From NCBI GenBank assembly GCA_964478165.1, contig CAYZGU010000041.1, positions 186,001 through 250,000 of the forward strand: a stretch of 64,000 nucleotides of DNA. The letters run 5' to 3'. Below are positions 9,546 to 19,602 of this stretch, piece by piece. The notes under the pieces are model-generated. The model was not told where the DNA came from, did not search any database, and worked only from the letters and a program-made list of their open reading frames with translations. Source of the DNA: CAYZGU01 sp964478165. GTDB lineage: Bacteria > Poribacteria > WGA-4E > JAJDTR01. The translations under genes were made by a program, and so were the position numbers. The number at the start of each line of letters is the position of its first letter. Positions within the stretch are counted from its first letter, which is position 1.

Positions 9546-10497
9546 TTTCCGCGACCCGCTGTAAAGCTAGACAACGCCTGTGAAGAGCATCTTGTACTTG
9601 GAAAGTCCAATGCGGGGCTCTCAAAACCTAATGATATCGCCCTTGAGGTCTTCTCGACACCCGAGCACAAGTGTACACACAGGCATGTCTTGAGCCACGG
9701 ATAGAACAGGTAGATTCAGATATCTTTAATTGTATTTTACAGAATTAGCCTGTGAGCTAATCAGAAACTCGCGCATCTGATTTTAACCAATCTAGTAGCT
9801 TGCCACCGCAGGTTGTTAAAGCCCGTAGCGTGGCTGAACACCTACAAGAAACAAACCGTATACGATGTGGCAATTGAGGTCGCTAAGGATGGCATGCAAA
9901 CACAGTTCGTTCACCGTGAAGAACTGACAAGGTCAAGATGTTCACACACTCGACCAACCCTACGGGTCACATATATACGCTAATTCTGACGATTTTCAGC
10001 GAGATCACGGGATTTCATCCATTGCCCATTTTCATGCAGGCATTAGCCAAGGAAACAACCGGGTAAAGTCCAATCGCGCAGTGTTGTCTGTCCCTTGTCT
10101 TACAGACTTGCTGACAGTTAGCACTGCTTCTAGGTTCGTCGTATAGAAAGGCACTTAATTCCCAGCTGGAAGGACAAGTATAAGAGCGCTGGTATAGACT
10201 ATCAAAAAATCAAGTAAAATGCCCCGCACTGTTGACACAATACCAAGTGTCGATTCGATTGGGGACGGCTCGCAGAGACCATACATATCTTCGGTTCCCC
10301 ACAAGTTTTGATTTTTCGAGTCCTTCTAGGCAAAATCCCGGCAGTGGAACACTAACCTGATAACGCCCGGAAGAATTGAAGCTTCTCTTTAATAGATGGT
10401 TTGCTTGGATTCATCTGAAAATGTAAATCCCGATGAAAACGATTGATTGTTAGGGTTACTTCCACCTCACAAAACACATTGAGGAAAGGCCATTACA
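9546..10497. other. Long intergenic region, no recognised gene
   Basis: About 950 bases with no open frame I believe. A small hairpin (ATTAGC/GCTAAT) lies near 9744-9761 and a GACAC/GTGTC inverted repeat near 10235-10252 overlaps a TTGACA hexamer without a convincing -10. Possible operator, weakly supported. Confidence 0.45.
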
Positions 10498-11289
10498 ATG
10501 TCCCCCAAATCAGATGCTAGAACCGAAGAGTGTTTAATCCACCTTCGAGAAGAGGGGTGGTGTATGATAGAAAACGTCATCCCGCACTCCGTAGTCGACA
10601 GCGTATGCCACGCGACGGAAACGGTCAACGAAAAGGCAGCAGCGGCATATAAAGAAGAAGGTACCAGTGTAATCACGTACCTTCAGTCTTTCGCCCCGTA
10701 CCTGGCCCATGATCGTGTGCTAGACGTGATCACAAATATTTTCAATCACCCACACGTACGAATTGCCCAAACCGAGCTGAAGATCCGACAACCCCACACG
10801 AGCGCTGATCCGAACGTCGTTGGATCGCCTTTACGCGCTTACCATTCAGACTGGCCACACGACCTCCGAGATCTATCAGAATCTGGGCATCTCCGCCAAC
10901 CCTTTCCGGATATCGTCATGTCGATTGTGACGTTGTGGATGCTATCACCATTTCATGCCGAGAACGGTGCTACATGGATAGTACCGCGAAGCCATCGTAG
11001 TATTCGCAATCCTCGCGGCAATGATGGGATTAGTGTAACCAAACCAATACCGAATGAAATACAGGCGACTGGCAACGCAGGTAGCGTCCTCATGATGGAC
11101 AGTCGAATCTGGCATACTGCCGCGCCCAATGAAACCGACTATTCAAGGGTCGCTATCCTCGCGCGCTATGTTCCCTGGTGGTTGAGCGTCGAACTCGGAA
11201 AACGGAATCAGGCAACTATCCCTGCTGATGTTTTAAGCGGATTTCCCGAGGCTGTGCAGGCGTTGTATCAGCACCGGACTAGAACATAG
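10498..11289 (+). CDS. Phytanoyl-CoA dioxygenase family protein
   Basis: A 263-residue Fe(II)/2-oxoglutarate oxygenase of a different subfamily from the one at 8736. The iron site is H-S-D (His116, Asp118 in AYHSDWPHDL) with distal His206 (RIWHTAAPNETDYSR) and a following Arg for 2-oxoglutarate. GATWIVPRSHRSIRNPRGND is the usual loop before the distal His. The ATG is preceded by GAGGAAAGG. The substrate is unknown. A degenerate second copy follows at about 11465-12070. Confidence 0.9.
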   Translation: MSPKSDARTEECLIHLREEGWCMIENVIPHSVVDSVCHATETVNEKAAAAYKEEGTSVITYLQSFAPYLAHDRVLDVITNIFNHPHVRIAQTELKIRQPHTSADPNVVGSPLRAYHSDWPHDLRDLSESGHLRQPFPDIVMSIVTLWMLSPFHAENGATWIVPRSHRSIRNPRGNDGISVTKPIPNEIQATGNAGSVLMMDSRIWHTAAPNETDYSRVAILARYVPWWLSVELGKRNQATIPADVLSGFPEAVQALYQHRTRT

Positions 11290-11464
11290 ATGGTGACACA
11301 ACAGATGATAATATCGTTTTCAAACGATGTGGACGACACAGCTTAAGGGAACTCTGTCTAACTCGGGAAAAGGATTGGATTGTGAATAAGGGGTCATTCT
11401 CTCACTCAGAATCAGGGCACTCTGCCGCACAGACAAACCGTCAGATTGAACGCATCTAGAGCAT

Positions 11465-12070
11465 GTGAACACGAAGGCGCAAACGATGAGTACTCACCTC
11501 CCATCTGTTCGCTCTTACCTGGATAACGAACGTCAATTGGGGATAACCAAGGCTGGCTTCAATCACTCACATATGACCCAAAATTACCAGAACTGTTCTA
11601 AGAATTCGTGCGCGCTAGCTCACTCTTCAACCTGCGACAGAAAATCTTCGAACGAACAGATTTCTTCACGCGGACTACTCGATCTTCTCACACGATCGGC
11701 GGCCGGTCAACTCTGTCAACCCTTTCCCTGCTATAATGACATGCCCACGTTATGGCTCCTATCAGCGTTGGGGAAAGTAGACAGCCGCATGTAAATCGTA
11801 CACCGGGATGACCGCGAGCTCCGAAACGTGAGAGGAGATAATGGGATAGAACCGAGCATACCAATTGCAAACGAGATGCCGGTCCGCCTGACTCAACGCG
11901 ACGTTTTAATGATGGCAACCCGCGCCTGGCACGCCAATACAGCTAATCAGAGTGATACACCGAGGATCGGCCTGTTGGTCAGTAATGCCCCATCGCAGTT
12001 CAACGCCTAACTTGCCAGACACGTTTTTAGGAGAGTTTCAGGGGATTTTTTCAACACCTTTTCAGAGTCC
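11465..12070 (+). pseudogene. Decayed tandem copy of the PhyH gene at 10498
   Basis: Three frames together parallel the intact upstream gene. QLCQPFPCYNDMPTLWLL matches its HLRQPFPDIVMSIVTLWML. IVHRDDRELRNVRGDNGIEP matches IVPRSHRSIRNPRGNDGISV, followed by DVLMMATRAWHANTANQSDT matching SVLMMDSRIWHTAAPNETDY, with the distal His kept. Then LPDTFLGEFQGIF parallels IPADVLSGFPEAV. A frameshift near 11780 and another near 12005 separate the blocks. The N-terminal third, including the HxD motif, is not recognisable. Boundaries are approximate. Confidence 0.8.
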
Positions 12071-12277
12071 GAAAAATCGCTGTGCCAACTTCTGTGTGAG
12101 GGAAGGCAACTTTCTTTTCTGCGCCCTCCACTTCGACATACCTAGCTATCCGAAAGCGAGACGGCTTGACAGCTCAATTCTCCTCATTCCTAGCACTGTG
12201 TACCATCAGAAAGACTTGGGCAGAAATCCCCGGATGGGCCAAGGCAGACCACAAATTATAAGTATTAGGAGGATAAT

Positions 12278-13015
12278 GTGGCAAATCAATTACTTCTCTA
12301 TCTTTGTATTCTGAGCCTCTGTTCGCACGGCTGTTTCACCCAAAAATCAGAAAAAATCCTAGAATCGAACATTCTTGAACCCTCACAACAAGAAACACCA
12401 CCAGTGATTGCAACACTCGGGCTATCCACGAACAAAACGGTATTCAAAGCAAACGAACCAATCCTTCTCGAGATGGCCATACGAGTTGGAAAATTTCATC
12501 TGCTAGTACCATATTCTAGCGTTAAAGGCAATGGGGCATTTACGGGATTAATCGTTAAGAACGCGACCGGGAAAACGGTCCATCCAGAAATCATCATTGC
12601 AATGGCGGCCCACACCAAGACATTGATACGAGATGGAAAAGCAGTTAATTGCATTCAAGGAACGAATCTTGCGGCAGGTACGTCTTCGGTTGCAGTGTTG
12701 GAAGACTTGCGAACTCATTATGAACTCGTGTCCGGCAAGTATACAGTCCAGGTCTTCATGAATCTAAATGTGTATCGAGAGGTGCTTGAAGATCAATCTG
12801 CACAAATAGTTGAGATGCAAAAAGACATCGCATCGATCAAGGCGAGCCGCCATTCGGATGAAGCCAAACAAGAAGCAATCGCTCGCTTGAGCGAGGACAT
12901 TGCTGCGATCCAAAGAGAACAAGAAGGAAGCTTAACCTCGAGTTATCTTCCTCTGGACTCTCGTCGCGGGGCAATGAATCTTGATTCGAACATCGTTCGA
13001 ATCAAGATTGAGTAA
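12278..13015 (+). CDS. Secreted or lipoprotein-like protein of unknown function
   Basis: A 245-residue protein with an N-terminal hydrophobic stretch (LLLYLCILSLCSHGC) that could be a signal peptide ending at Cys19, though the n-region lacks Lys/Arg and the lipobox is poor. Residues about 45-170 look like an Ig/beta-sandwich domain (ANEPILLEMAIRVGKFHLLV; YELVSGKYTVQVFMNLNVYR). Residues about 175-215 are a charged coiled coil. The start is GTG 12278 after AGGAGG at 12267-12272. An ATG at 12275 overlaps it in another frame and yields only 12 codons. The end of the gene carries a perfect 15-bp palindrome. Function not recognised. Confidence 0.7.
   Translation: MANQLLLYLCILSLCSHGCFTQKSEKILESNILEPSQQETPPVIATLGLSTNKTVFKANEPILLEMAIRVGKFHLLVPYSSVKGNGAFTGLIVKNATGKTVHPEIIIAMAAHTKTLIRDGKAVNCIQGTNLAAGTSSVAVLEDLRTHYELVSGKYTVQVFMNLNVYREVLEDQSAQIVEMQKDIASIKASRHSDEAKQEAIARLSEDIAAIQREQEGSLTSSYLPLDSRRGAMNLDSNIVRIKIE
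12977..13009. repeat. Perfect 15-bp palindrome at the 3' end of a gene
   Basis: Arms at 12977-12991 and 12995-13009 are exact complements around a 3-base loop (ATC). It encodes the last residues before the TAA at 13013-13015. No T-tract follows, so it is not a standard intrinsic terminator. It could protect or process the mRNA 3' end or be an inserted palindrome. Confidence 0.85.
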
Positions 13016-13118
13016 AGGATGGATTGCGCACAACAACGGTCGAAGAACGTTGATAACCGATAGTAATGTCGACTTGCTCTAGCGGTCATCAGACCTACAA
13101 ATTGTCCAAGTCGTAGAA

Positions 13119-13242
13119 CCTGTTTGAAAAATCCCAATGCGCCTTTGAGAGGTGCTGTTTTCGGCGAAGAAGCCTCGACAATCTGATATTTTCGGCCCTC
13201 ATATGACCAGATGATATTTCTACAACCAGCTCTTCAAACAGG
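13119..13242. mobile_element. Possible small element with 10-bp terminal inverted repeats
   Basis: CCTGTTTGAA at 13119-13128 and TTCAAACAGG at 13233-13242 are exact inverted repeats bounding 124 bases of AT-rich non-coding DNA, like a miniature inverted-repeat element. CCTGTTTGAAAA recurs near 62715. No target duplication is obvious. Chance is not excluded. Confidence 0.35.
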
Positions 13243-13299
13243 CTCTTAACAGGTTTTAGGGTTTGGACTGCCCACTAGACACTTACAACAATAGGTATT

Positions 13300-14745
13300 A
13301 TGACGAATTCCCGCCCAAATGTGATACTAATGATGTGCGATCAGATGCGATGGAATGCTGCCGGATTCGCGGGGAGTCCAACTGTTCGGACGCCCAATCT
13401 CGATCGATTGGCCGCGAACGGTGTTTGCTTTGAAAACGCTTATTGCGCGTCTCCGGTTTGTTCGCCCGCCCGCGCAAGTTGGTTGACCGGCCTATACCCG
13501 CATGCTCATCTTCAACTGCGAAATTATGGTCCCGCGCGAATGGGGCAATTCGGTTGCTATCTGCCTCGCGATTGTATAACCATCGGGGATGTTCTCAAAA
13601 CCGCCGGGTATCGCTGCGGTATGGTTGGTCCATGGCATCTAGGCGAAGACCACAATCCACAACATGGTTTCACCGATTTCTGGCGCGCCTATCGTTATCA
13701 GGGCGGTTACGCGGATTCACTGTTTGATTATTTTGAACAGGAAGAGGTTCCGAATCTCTATCTCGAGCGCGCTCCCGGAATGACGCTATATGAAAACACA
13801 CTAGAATTTGGTACAATAAATGACCCGCGGCAGCAACGCACTACTTGGACGATGGACCGGGGTGTCGAATTTATCCAGGACACAGATGGAGAGCCGTTCT
13901 TTCTGTTTGCCAGTATCAAGGACCCCCATCCCAGAATCTTGGTGCCGCCTGAGCTTCTGGACTATTATCCGGAAAATCGGATAGAACTTTCTTCCTCATT
14001 GCGGGATTCACTTGAAGGAAAGCCCGAGTTTCAGAAAACAGGTAAATTTCGCATTCGTCCCACGGTAACCGACGAGCAATTGCGTCAGATGGTAAGTTAC
14101 TACTACGCCCTGATTACCCACATTGATGCTCAAGTCGGACGCATCCTCAGAACCCTTGAGAGGCAAGATTTAATTGACAACACTATTGTTGCGTTTATCA
14201 GCGATCACGGCGAATTACTAGGTGACCACGGCTATGTGGAGAAATGCCTGATGTACGAAGCATCGGTGCGTGTACCGTGTGTAATCTCATGGCTCGGACA
14301 GGTCCCGGGCGGCACCCGAATTGACGCTCCACTTGCGGGCGTCGATCTGATGCCTACACTACTCGACCTGGTGGATGCCACTCCGCCGATACCGATTGAC
14401 GGGCGCTCTGTTGCAGAGCCGATTCTGAATGGACAGCAACCTGAGCGTCAACCAATTTTCGCTGAAATCGCTAGTCTTGACGCAATTTATCACGGTGCTC
14501 AAGAACAGGAACAACTAGCTGCTCACGTGATGGTGCGTGACAAGAATTGGAAATACATCTGGAACCGTTTCGACATTGACGAACTCTACGACCTGGATAC
14601 AGATCCGGGCGAGATGAGTAATATCGCCGATGACTCTGAACAGCAGAATCGGGCAACTACAATGCGCGGGCAAATCATCGAGATGATTTGTCACACAGGT
14701 CCCGGACCTTACGAGTGGTGTTTGCTGGAGAAAGAAAAAAGATAA
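13300..14745 (+). CDS. Sulfatase (formylglycine-dependent)
   Basis: A 481-residue arylsulfatase-family hydrolase. Metal-binding Asp near residue 14 (ILMMCDQMRWNA), signature CSPARASWLTGLYPHAH with C-X-P-A-R at residues 54-58, HPRILVPPE in the middle and the second metal site DHGELLGDHGYVEKCLMYE. It ends with the family's DLDTDPGEMSNIAD block. No signal peptide is seen. The ribosome-binding site before ATG is weak. It differs clearly from the sulfatase at 2414 in length and signature (A rather than S at position 4), so it probably has another substrate. A formylglycine maturase must be encoded elsewhere. Confidence 0.93.
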   Translation: MTNSRPNVILMMCDQMRWNAAGFAGSPTVRTPNLDRLAANGVCFENAYCASPVCSPARASWLTGLYPHAHLQLRNYGPARMGQFGCYLPRDCITIGDVLKTAGYRCGMVGPWHLGEDHNPQHGFTDFWRAYRYQGGYADSLFDYFEQEEVPNLYLERAPGMTLYENTLEFGTINDPRQQRTTWTMDRGVEFIQDTDGEPFFLFASIKDPHPRILVPPELLDYYPENRIELSSSLRDSLEGKPEFQKTGKFRIRPTVTDEQLRQMVSYYYALITHIDAQVGRILRTLERQDLIDNTIVAFISDHGELLGDHGYVEKCLMYEASVRVPCVISWLGQVPGGTRIDAPLAGVDLMPTLLDLVDATPPIPIDGRSVAEPILNGQQPERQPIFAEIASLDAIYHGAQEQEQLAAHVMVRDKNWKYIWNRFDIDELYDLDTDPGEMSNIADDSEQQNRATTMRGQIIEMICHTGPGPYEWCLLEKEKR

Positions 14746-15125
14746 TTTGGGAAAAACGCGAGACACTGGAGAATATCGATGAACGCGTTCGCATTCGTGT
14801 GAACTTCGCTTGGCTATGACCTGCCGTTGTAATGCTACGCGTGGTATACGTAAGTTCAACATGGTTGGTTTTCAGGACAACGCGAACATAATCACGGAAT
14901 TGGCACACATCACCGCAAAACTATTTACCTCACACGAATGTTGTCTCCATACAGATGCGTAAATGAGAAGCAACAGAAGCTCTTAGAGACCATGTCTATC
15001 TTGAACGCTTTTTGGAAGCGGGTCCGAAACACACTTTCAAAATTGCTTTAATTTCCATGGCTCTTCGAGGTGGCGGTGATAAAGTTCCGCGACCCCGAAT
15101 CCCAAGCGAAACCAGCGACTAAATT
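14746..15125. other. Intergenic region, no recognised gene
   Basis: About 380 bases between the sulfatase and the methyltransferase gene. Short frames are broken by stops. I see nothing I can support. Confidence 0.5.
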
Positions 15126-17144
15126 ATGCGCTATATAGGATGTAAATCAAACTTATTGTCTCACATCGAGAAGATCGTCGCAGACCTGGGTATCCAATCC
15201 GGAATTTTTTGCGACCTTTTTGCTGGAACTGCGAGTGTTTCAGCACATTTCAAAAAACGTGGATTCCAGATTATCTCTAACGATCTGCTTGAACTTTCGT
15301 ACGTCTTTCAACACGCGCTGATTGCCAACAATACTGAGCCTGGATTCACAGCTATCGCATCAACTCTAGGCGATGTGCCGAGTGAGGGAGTGGTTACCTC
15401 TCCCTCGTCTCACCAGAAGGTCATTGCGTGGTTAAACTGCTTACCAGGCAAGAAAGGGTTTATCTTTCACACCTACTGCCCATCCGGTGATAACCCATAC
15501 AAGCGACAATATTTGTCAGACCGAAATGGTCAAAAGCTTGATGCAATCCGACAGCAACTCCAAGCCTGGCGCGAAAACGGTTGCATTACCCAAAACGAAT
15601 ACTACTTACTTCTATTGTCCATACTAGAAAGCACATCGAAAGTCGCTAACATATCTGGAACGTACGGAGCATATCTAAAACACTGGGATCCCCGGACCTA
15701 CAAAGACTTAAAGCTTGTACCCATAGACATTATTCAATCAAACGTTCCACATCAGGTATTCCGACGGGATGCAAACAAAGTCATCGAAGAAATACAGTGT
15801 GACATACTCTATCTCGATCCACCATACAACACACGCCAATATATAACGAACTATCACATGCTCGAAACCATCGCCCGCTACGACAATCCCCAGACCCACG
15901 GGAAAACAGGGCTACGGAATTATGGGAAGCATGAAAAATCGGCGTACTGTTCCAAATCCAATTGTCTATCCGCATTCGAAGATCTCATCGAGAAGGCGGA
16001 TGCGAAATATATCCTCGTGAGCTATAGTAATGAGGGCATTCTATCAAAAGATGAAATCCTATCTGTCCTTTCACGTCGAGGCAAACCGCAACTTAACACA
16101 CCCATTGACTATCAACGCTTTAAAAGCAGTTCAAGTGCGAGCACGCACACTTCCCAGAAGCGCACCGAGGAGCTTCTTTTTTTCGTTGAAGTCCTTGTGC
16201 CCGCCAGAACGTTTAAACCAAAACAGAAAAACACGGTAGCGCATTCCGACCCACGCAACAGACTCAACAATCTCAGTGGAAGTGAGTGGACATTTTTCCT
16301 CAATTCAATCGAATTGGAAGGAGATGGGGAGAGCGTAGGAACGCTCAACAATCTATCCGAAAATGCCTGGGCCCTTGCGAGTGCCCCCGTATGGGATACC
16401 CACTATCCCACACGCGGGTCCGAATCATATGGACATAAGATTCGGAAGGAACACCCATCCCCCAAGCCGCCTCAGTTAATGAGGCGTCTTATCGAGTTCT
16501 TCACCAGAACAGACGGACGTGTATTGGACCCATTTTCGGGGGTTGGGGGAACGTTGTTGGCGTGTTCATTAACAAAACGGCACGGAGTTGGCATTGAACT
16601 TTCACAAAAGTACCTAAATCTTTATCATCATGCGTGTGCCGATCTTGATTTGGAAACACAACGAACTTTCTGCGGCGATGCGCGAAAGCTTAAAACACTA
16701 TTGAAGAACGAACCTCTTTTCGATCTCGTCTTGACCGATCCGCCCTACATCGACATGCTCTCCCGAAAAAGGACTGGGGAACAAAAAAAGAAGACAGCCT
16801 CTAATAGTCCAACACCCTTTTCAAACCGGACTGATGATTTAGGCAACATGAAAACCTCTCAGTTTTATACATCCTTGACGCATGTGATTGAGGAAGCAAT
16901 GTCGTATCTGAAATCCAAAGGGTATATCGTGATTTTCTGCAAAGACCTACAGCCCACAGAAAAACAACACAATATGGTTCATGCAGAATTCGTCAACACT
17001 CTATCCAAGATCGAAAACCTCCGTTTCCGCGGATACAAAATCTGGTACGATAAGTCGCTCAGACTCTATCCGTTTGGCTATCCATACGCCTACGTGTCCA
17101 ATCAGCTACATCAATTCATCTTAATCTTTCGTAAGGAGACTTAA
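15126..17144 (+). CDS. Two-domain DNA methyltransferase (D12-type plus second MTase)
   Basis: A 672-residue protein with two complete-looking S-adenosylmethionine methyltransferase domains. Residues 1 to about 360 are D12/Dam-like: RYIGCKSNLL at the N-terminus, motif I DLFAGTASV (30-38) and catalytic DPPYNTRQY (231-239). Residues about 380-672 form a second amino-methyltransferase: HPSPKPPQLMRRL, motif I DPFSGVGGT (468-476) and catalytic DPPYIDM (538-544). Both DPPY motifs fit methylation of exocyclic amino groups of adenine or cytosine. Two catalytic centres in one chain are known from enzymes that methylate both strands of an asymmetric site, as in M.FokI. No restriction endonuclease gene adjoins it, so it appears to be an orphan. 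sucC follows 30 bases downstream. Confidence 0.9.
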   Translation: MRYIGCKSNLLSHIEKIVADLGIQSGIFCDLFAGTASVSAHFKKRGFQIISNDLLELSYVFQHALIANNTEPGFTAIASTLGDVPSEGVVTSPSSHQKVIAWLNCLPGKKGFIFHTYCPSGDNPYKRQYLSDRNGQKLDAIRQQLQAWRENGCITQNEYYLLLLSILESTSKVANISGTYGAYLKHWDPRTYKDLKLVPIDIIQSNVPHQVFRRDANKVIEEIQCDILYLDPPYNTRQYITNYHMLETIARYDNPQTHGKTGLRNYGKHEKSAYCSKSNCLSAFEDLIEKADAKYILVSYSNEGILSKDEILSVLSRRGKPQLNTPIDYQRFKSSSSASTHTSQKRTEELLFFVEVLVPARTFKPKQKNTVAHSDPRNRLNNLSGSEWTFFLNSIELEGDGESVGTLNNLSENAWALASAPVWDTHYPTRGSESYGHKIRKEHPSPKPPQLMRRLIEFFTRTDGRVLDPFSGVGGTLLACSLTKRHGVGIELSQKYLNLYHHACADLDLETQRTFCGDARKLKTLLKNEPLFDLVLTDPPYIDMLSRKRTGEQKKKTASNSPTPFSNRTDDLGNMKTSQFYTSLTHVIEEAMSYLKSKGYIVIFCKDLQPTEKQHNMVHAEFVNTLSKIENLRFRGYKIWYDKSLRLYPFGYPYAYVSNQLHQFILIFRKET

Positions 17145-17174
17145 GGAAAGTCCAGCATGATTCAGAGGAGATAA

Positions 17175-18353
17175 ATGAACGTACACGAATACCAAGCTAA
17201 GGAAATACTGAAAAACCACGGTGTCAGCGTCCAGCGGGGGGAAATGGCATCAACCGCTGAGGAGGCGAAAATAGTCGCTTGTAATCTTAATTCTCCCATG
17301 TACATAGTGAAGGCGCAGATCCATGCCGGTGGACGTGGGAAAGGTGGGGGCGTTAAGATGGCAAATTCCCCGGGTGAAGTAAGAACACTCGCGCAAACCA
17401 TGCTGGGCATGCAACTAGTTACCCATCAGACAGGCCCCGAGGGAAAAGTCGTAAACAAGGTGCTAGTGGCCGAGGCGAGCGAGATTGTTAACGAACTTTA
17501 CCTTGCCATGGTGATCGACCGTGAAACTTCGCAGATTGTTTTAATGGGAAGCGAGGAGGGTGGCATCGACATCGAGGAGGTCGCCGCTAATCACCCCGAA
17601 AAACTCCACAAATTGGCCATCGACCCCGCAATTGGTTTGCCATCTTTTCAAGCGCGACGACTTGCTTACCGTTTGAATATCCCAACGCAACTTGTGCCAA
17701 AGGCAGTCACAATGATGATTGCGCTATTCAATGCCTTTATCGAATGCGACTGTTCACTAGCCGAGATCAACCCACTGGCTATCACAAAGATTGATGACGG
17801 CCATGACCTCGTCGCACTCGATGCCAAAATCAACTTTGATGACAACGCACTCTGGCGTCACATTGACATTGAAGCAATGCGCGACAAAAGCGAGGAGAAT
17901 ACTCGCGAGTTAGAAGCTGCGCAGTCTGGTTTAAGCTACATCAGCCTTGACGGGAACATCGGCTGCATGGTCAATGGCGCAGGTCTCGCAATGGCAACAA
18001 TGGATCTGATAAAACACCATGGTGGAGAACCGGCAAATTTCCTTGATGTTGGGGGAGCTGCAACCACACAAACTGTCTCGCACGCTTTCCGTCTAATCCT
18101 TGCAGACGCGAAAGTGAAAGCGGTTCTAGTCAATATTTTCGGAGGAATTATGAAATGTGACGTAATCGCTAACGGAATCATTCAGGCGGTCAAACAGGAG
18201 AAGCTCAAAGTTCCGCTCGTGGTTCGCTTAGAAGGAACAAACGTTGAACTCGGCAAAGAGCTTCTCACAGATTCTAAATTGGACCTAACCGCTGCTAATG
18301 GTCTTTCCGAAGCAGCACAAAAGGCCGTATCAGCCGTTAACGACCCGAGGTAA
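17175..18353 (+). CDS. sucC: Succinyl-CoA synthetase beta subunit
   Basis: Beta chain of the TCA-cycle enzyme that converts succinyl-CoA to succinate with nucleotide phosphorylation. At 392 residues it has the usual length. ATP-grasp domain: [20 protein letters not shown], then [16 protein letters not shown]. CoA-ligase domain: [30 protein letters not shown] and [24 protein letters not shown] precedes the ATG. The partner alpha subunit is not next to it but lies at 21522, with pgk and proS between. Confidence 0.97.
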   Translation: MNVHEYQAKEILKNHGVSVQRGEMASTAEEAKIVACNLNSPMYIVKAQIHAGGRGKGGGVKMANSPGEVRTLAQTMLGMQLVTHQTGPEGKVVNKVLVAEASEIVNELYLAMVIDRETSQIVLMGSEEGGIDIEEVAANHPEKLHKLAIDPAIGLPSFQARRLAYRLNIPTQLVPKAVTMMIALFNAFIECDCSLAEINPLAITKIDDGHDLVALDAKINFDDNALWRHIDIEAMRDKSEENTRELEAAQSGLSYISLDGNIGCMVNGAGLAMATMDLIKHHGGEPANFLDVGGAATTQTVSHAFRLILADAKVKAVLVNIFGGIMKCDVIANGIIQAVKQEKLKVPLVVRLEGTNVELGKELLTDSKLDLTAANGLSEAAQKAVSAVNDPR

Positions 18354-18411
18354 CGTTTCCTAATTCACGCAATTGGGTGTTAGGCCTCAGTTTCAGCAAC
18401 GAGGAGATTTG

Positions 18412-19602
18412 ATGGTCAAAGAACATTTTCGACTCCATGACCTTGACGTGCGCGGGAAACGAGTATTGGTCCGCGTAGATTTTAACGTTCCGATAGAAGA
18501 TGGCCGGATCACGGATGATACCCGCATCCGCTCGGCACTACCAACAATTGTAAAGTTGATGCGTAGCAGCGCGAAACTGATACTGGTCACGCATCTTGGC
18601 CGACCTAAGGGCTTCGATCCGACCCTGTCAACACAACCACTTGCTCTAAAGCTTAGCAGGCTGATGGACCAGCCGGTCAGACACGTAGGAGCCTGCATCG
18701 GAACAGCGGTCGAACAAGTGATTGCGGAACTACGAAACGGCGACATCGTCCTACTCGAAAATGTCCGCTACTACAACGAAGAGATTGAGAACGATGCTGA
18801 TTTTTCGAGGAAACTGGCTAATCTCGCAGATATCTACGTCAATGATGCATTTGGGACAGCACATCGCGCGCACGCTTCGACCGAAGGGGTAACCCGTCAT
18901 TTCAAACATCGCGCCGCTGGACTCCTCATGGAGAAAGAAATGACGTACCTTCAGAAAGCAATTCAGGATGCCGACCATCCATTTGTTGCCATACTTGGCG
19001 GAGCGAAGATTTCGGACAAGATTGGAGTCATTGAGACTCTCATTCACAAAATCGATGGGTTGCTAATCGGTGGTGGTATGGCATATACTTTCCTTAAAGC
19101 TATGGGGTTGGAGATAGGCAACTCGGTTGTAGAACCGGACAAACTGGGGGTCGCGAGCGAGATACTGCGAAAGGCCAGGCATGGCAACCTAAAAGTTTAT
19201 CTTCCGAAAGATCATGTAATTGGCAGAAAGGTATGTCACGACACACAATCAAGACTTGTTGACCATGGTATCCCTGCTGGTTGGAGAGGTTTAGACATAG
19301 GCCCCAAGACGATTGAATCCTTCGGTAACGTTATCGACACAGCTAAGATCATTCTCTGGAACGGACCCTTGGGGGTTTACGAATTCGAGAACTTCGCACA
19401 TGGCACTATTGAGATTGCTACGCGCGTTGCCCAATCGACTGCGGTTAGCATTGTTGGAGGCGGAGACTGTGTCGCGGCCGTCCGCAAAGCGGGCGTTACC
19501 GAAGGAATTACGCACATCTCTACGGGCGGCGGTGCGTCGCTAGAATTCCTTGAAGGAAAGGAATTGCCCGGAATCGCATCCCTCACAGACAGAAACAGTT
19601 AA
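18412..19602 (+). CDS. pgk: Phosphoglycerate kinase
   Basis: Glycolytic enzyme moving a phosphate between 1,3-bisphosphoglycerate and ADP. 396 residues, normal length. N-terminal domain KRVLVRVDFNVPIEDGRITD, the substrate-binding block LVTHLGRPKGFDP, and NDAFGTAHRAHASTEGV. C-terminal nucleotide domain AILGGAKISDKI and the GGGDCVAAVRKAG/STGGGASLEFLEGKELPGI end. ATG 18412 is preceded by GAGGAG at 18401-18406; an upstream in-frame GTG at 18373 is less likely. It is 58 bases after sucC. Confidence 0.97.
   Translation: MVKEHFRLHDLDVRGKRVLVRVDFNVPIEDGRITDDTRIRSALPTIVKLMRSSAKLILVTHLGRPKGFDPTLSTQPLALKLSRLMDQPVRHVGACIGTAVEQVIAELRNGDIVLLENVRYYNEEIENDADFSRKLANLADIYVNDAFGTAHRAHASTEGVTRHFKHRAAGLLMEKEMTYLQKAIQDADHPFVAILGGAKISDKIGVIETLIHKIDGLLIGGGMAYTFLKAMGLEIGNSVVEPDKLGVASEILRKARHGNLKVYLPKDHVIGRKVCHDTQSRLVDHGIPAGWRGLDIGPKTIESFGNVIDTAKIILWNGPLGVYEFENFAHGTIEIATRVAQSTAVSIVGGGDCVAAVRKAGVTEGITHISTGGGASLEFLEGKELPGIASLTDRNS

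Noticed and set aside
9595..9615. RNase P RNA core (GAAAGTCC)
   Set aside because: The surrounding bases do not match the conserved GAGGAAAGTCC context or other RNase P regions.
11952..12314. 120-codon plus-strand frame
   Set aside because: Only its middle matches the decayed PhyH copy; the rest is intergenic and it overlaps the GTG-started gene at 12278.
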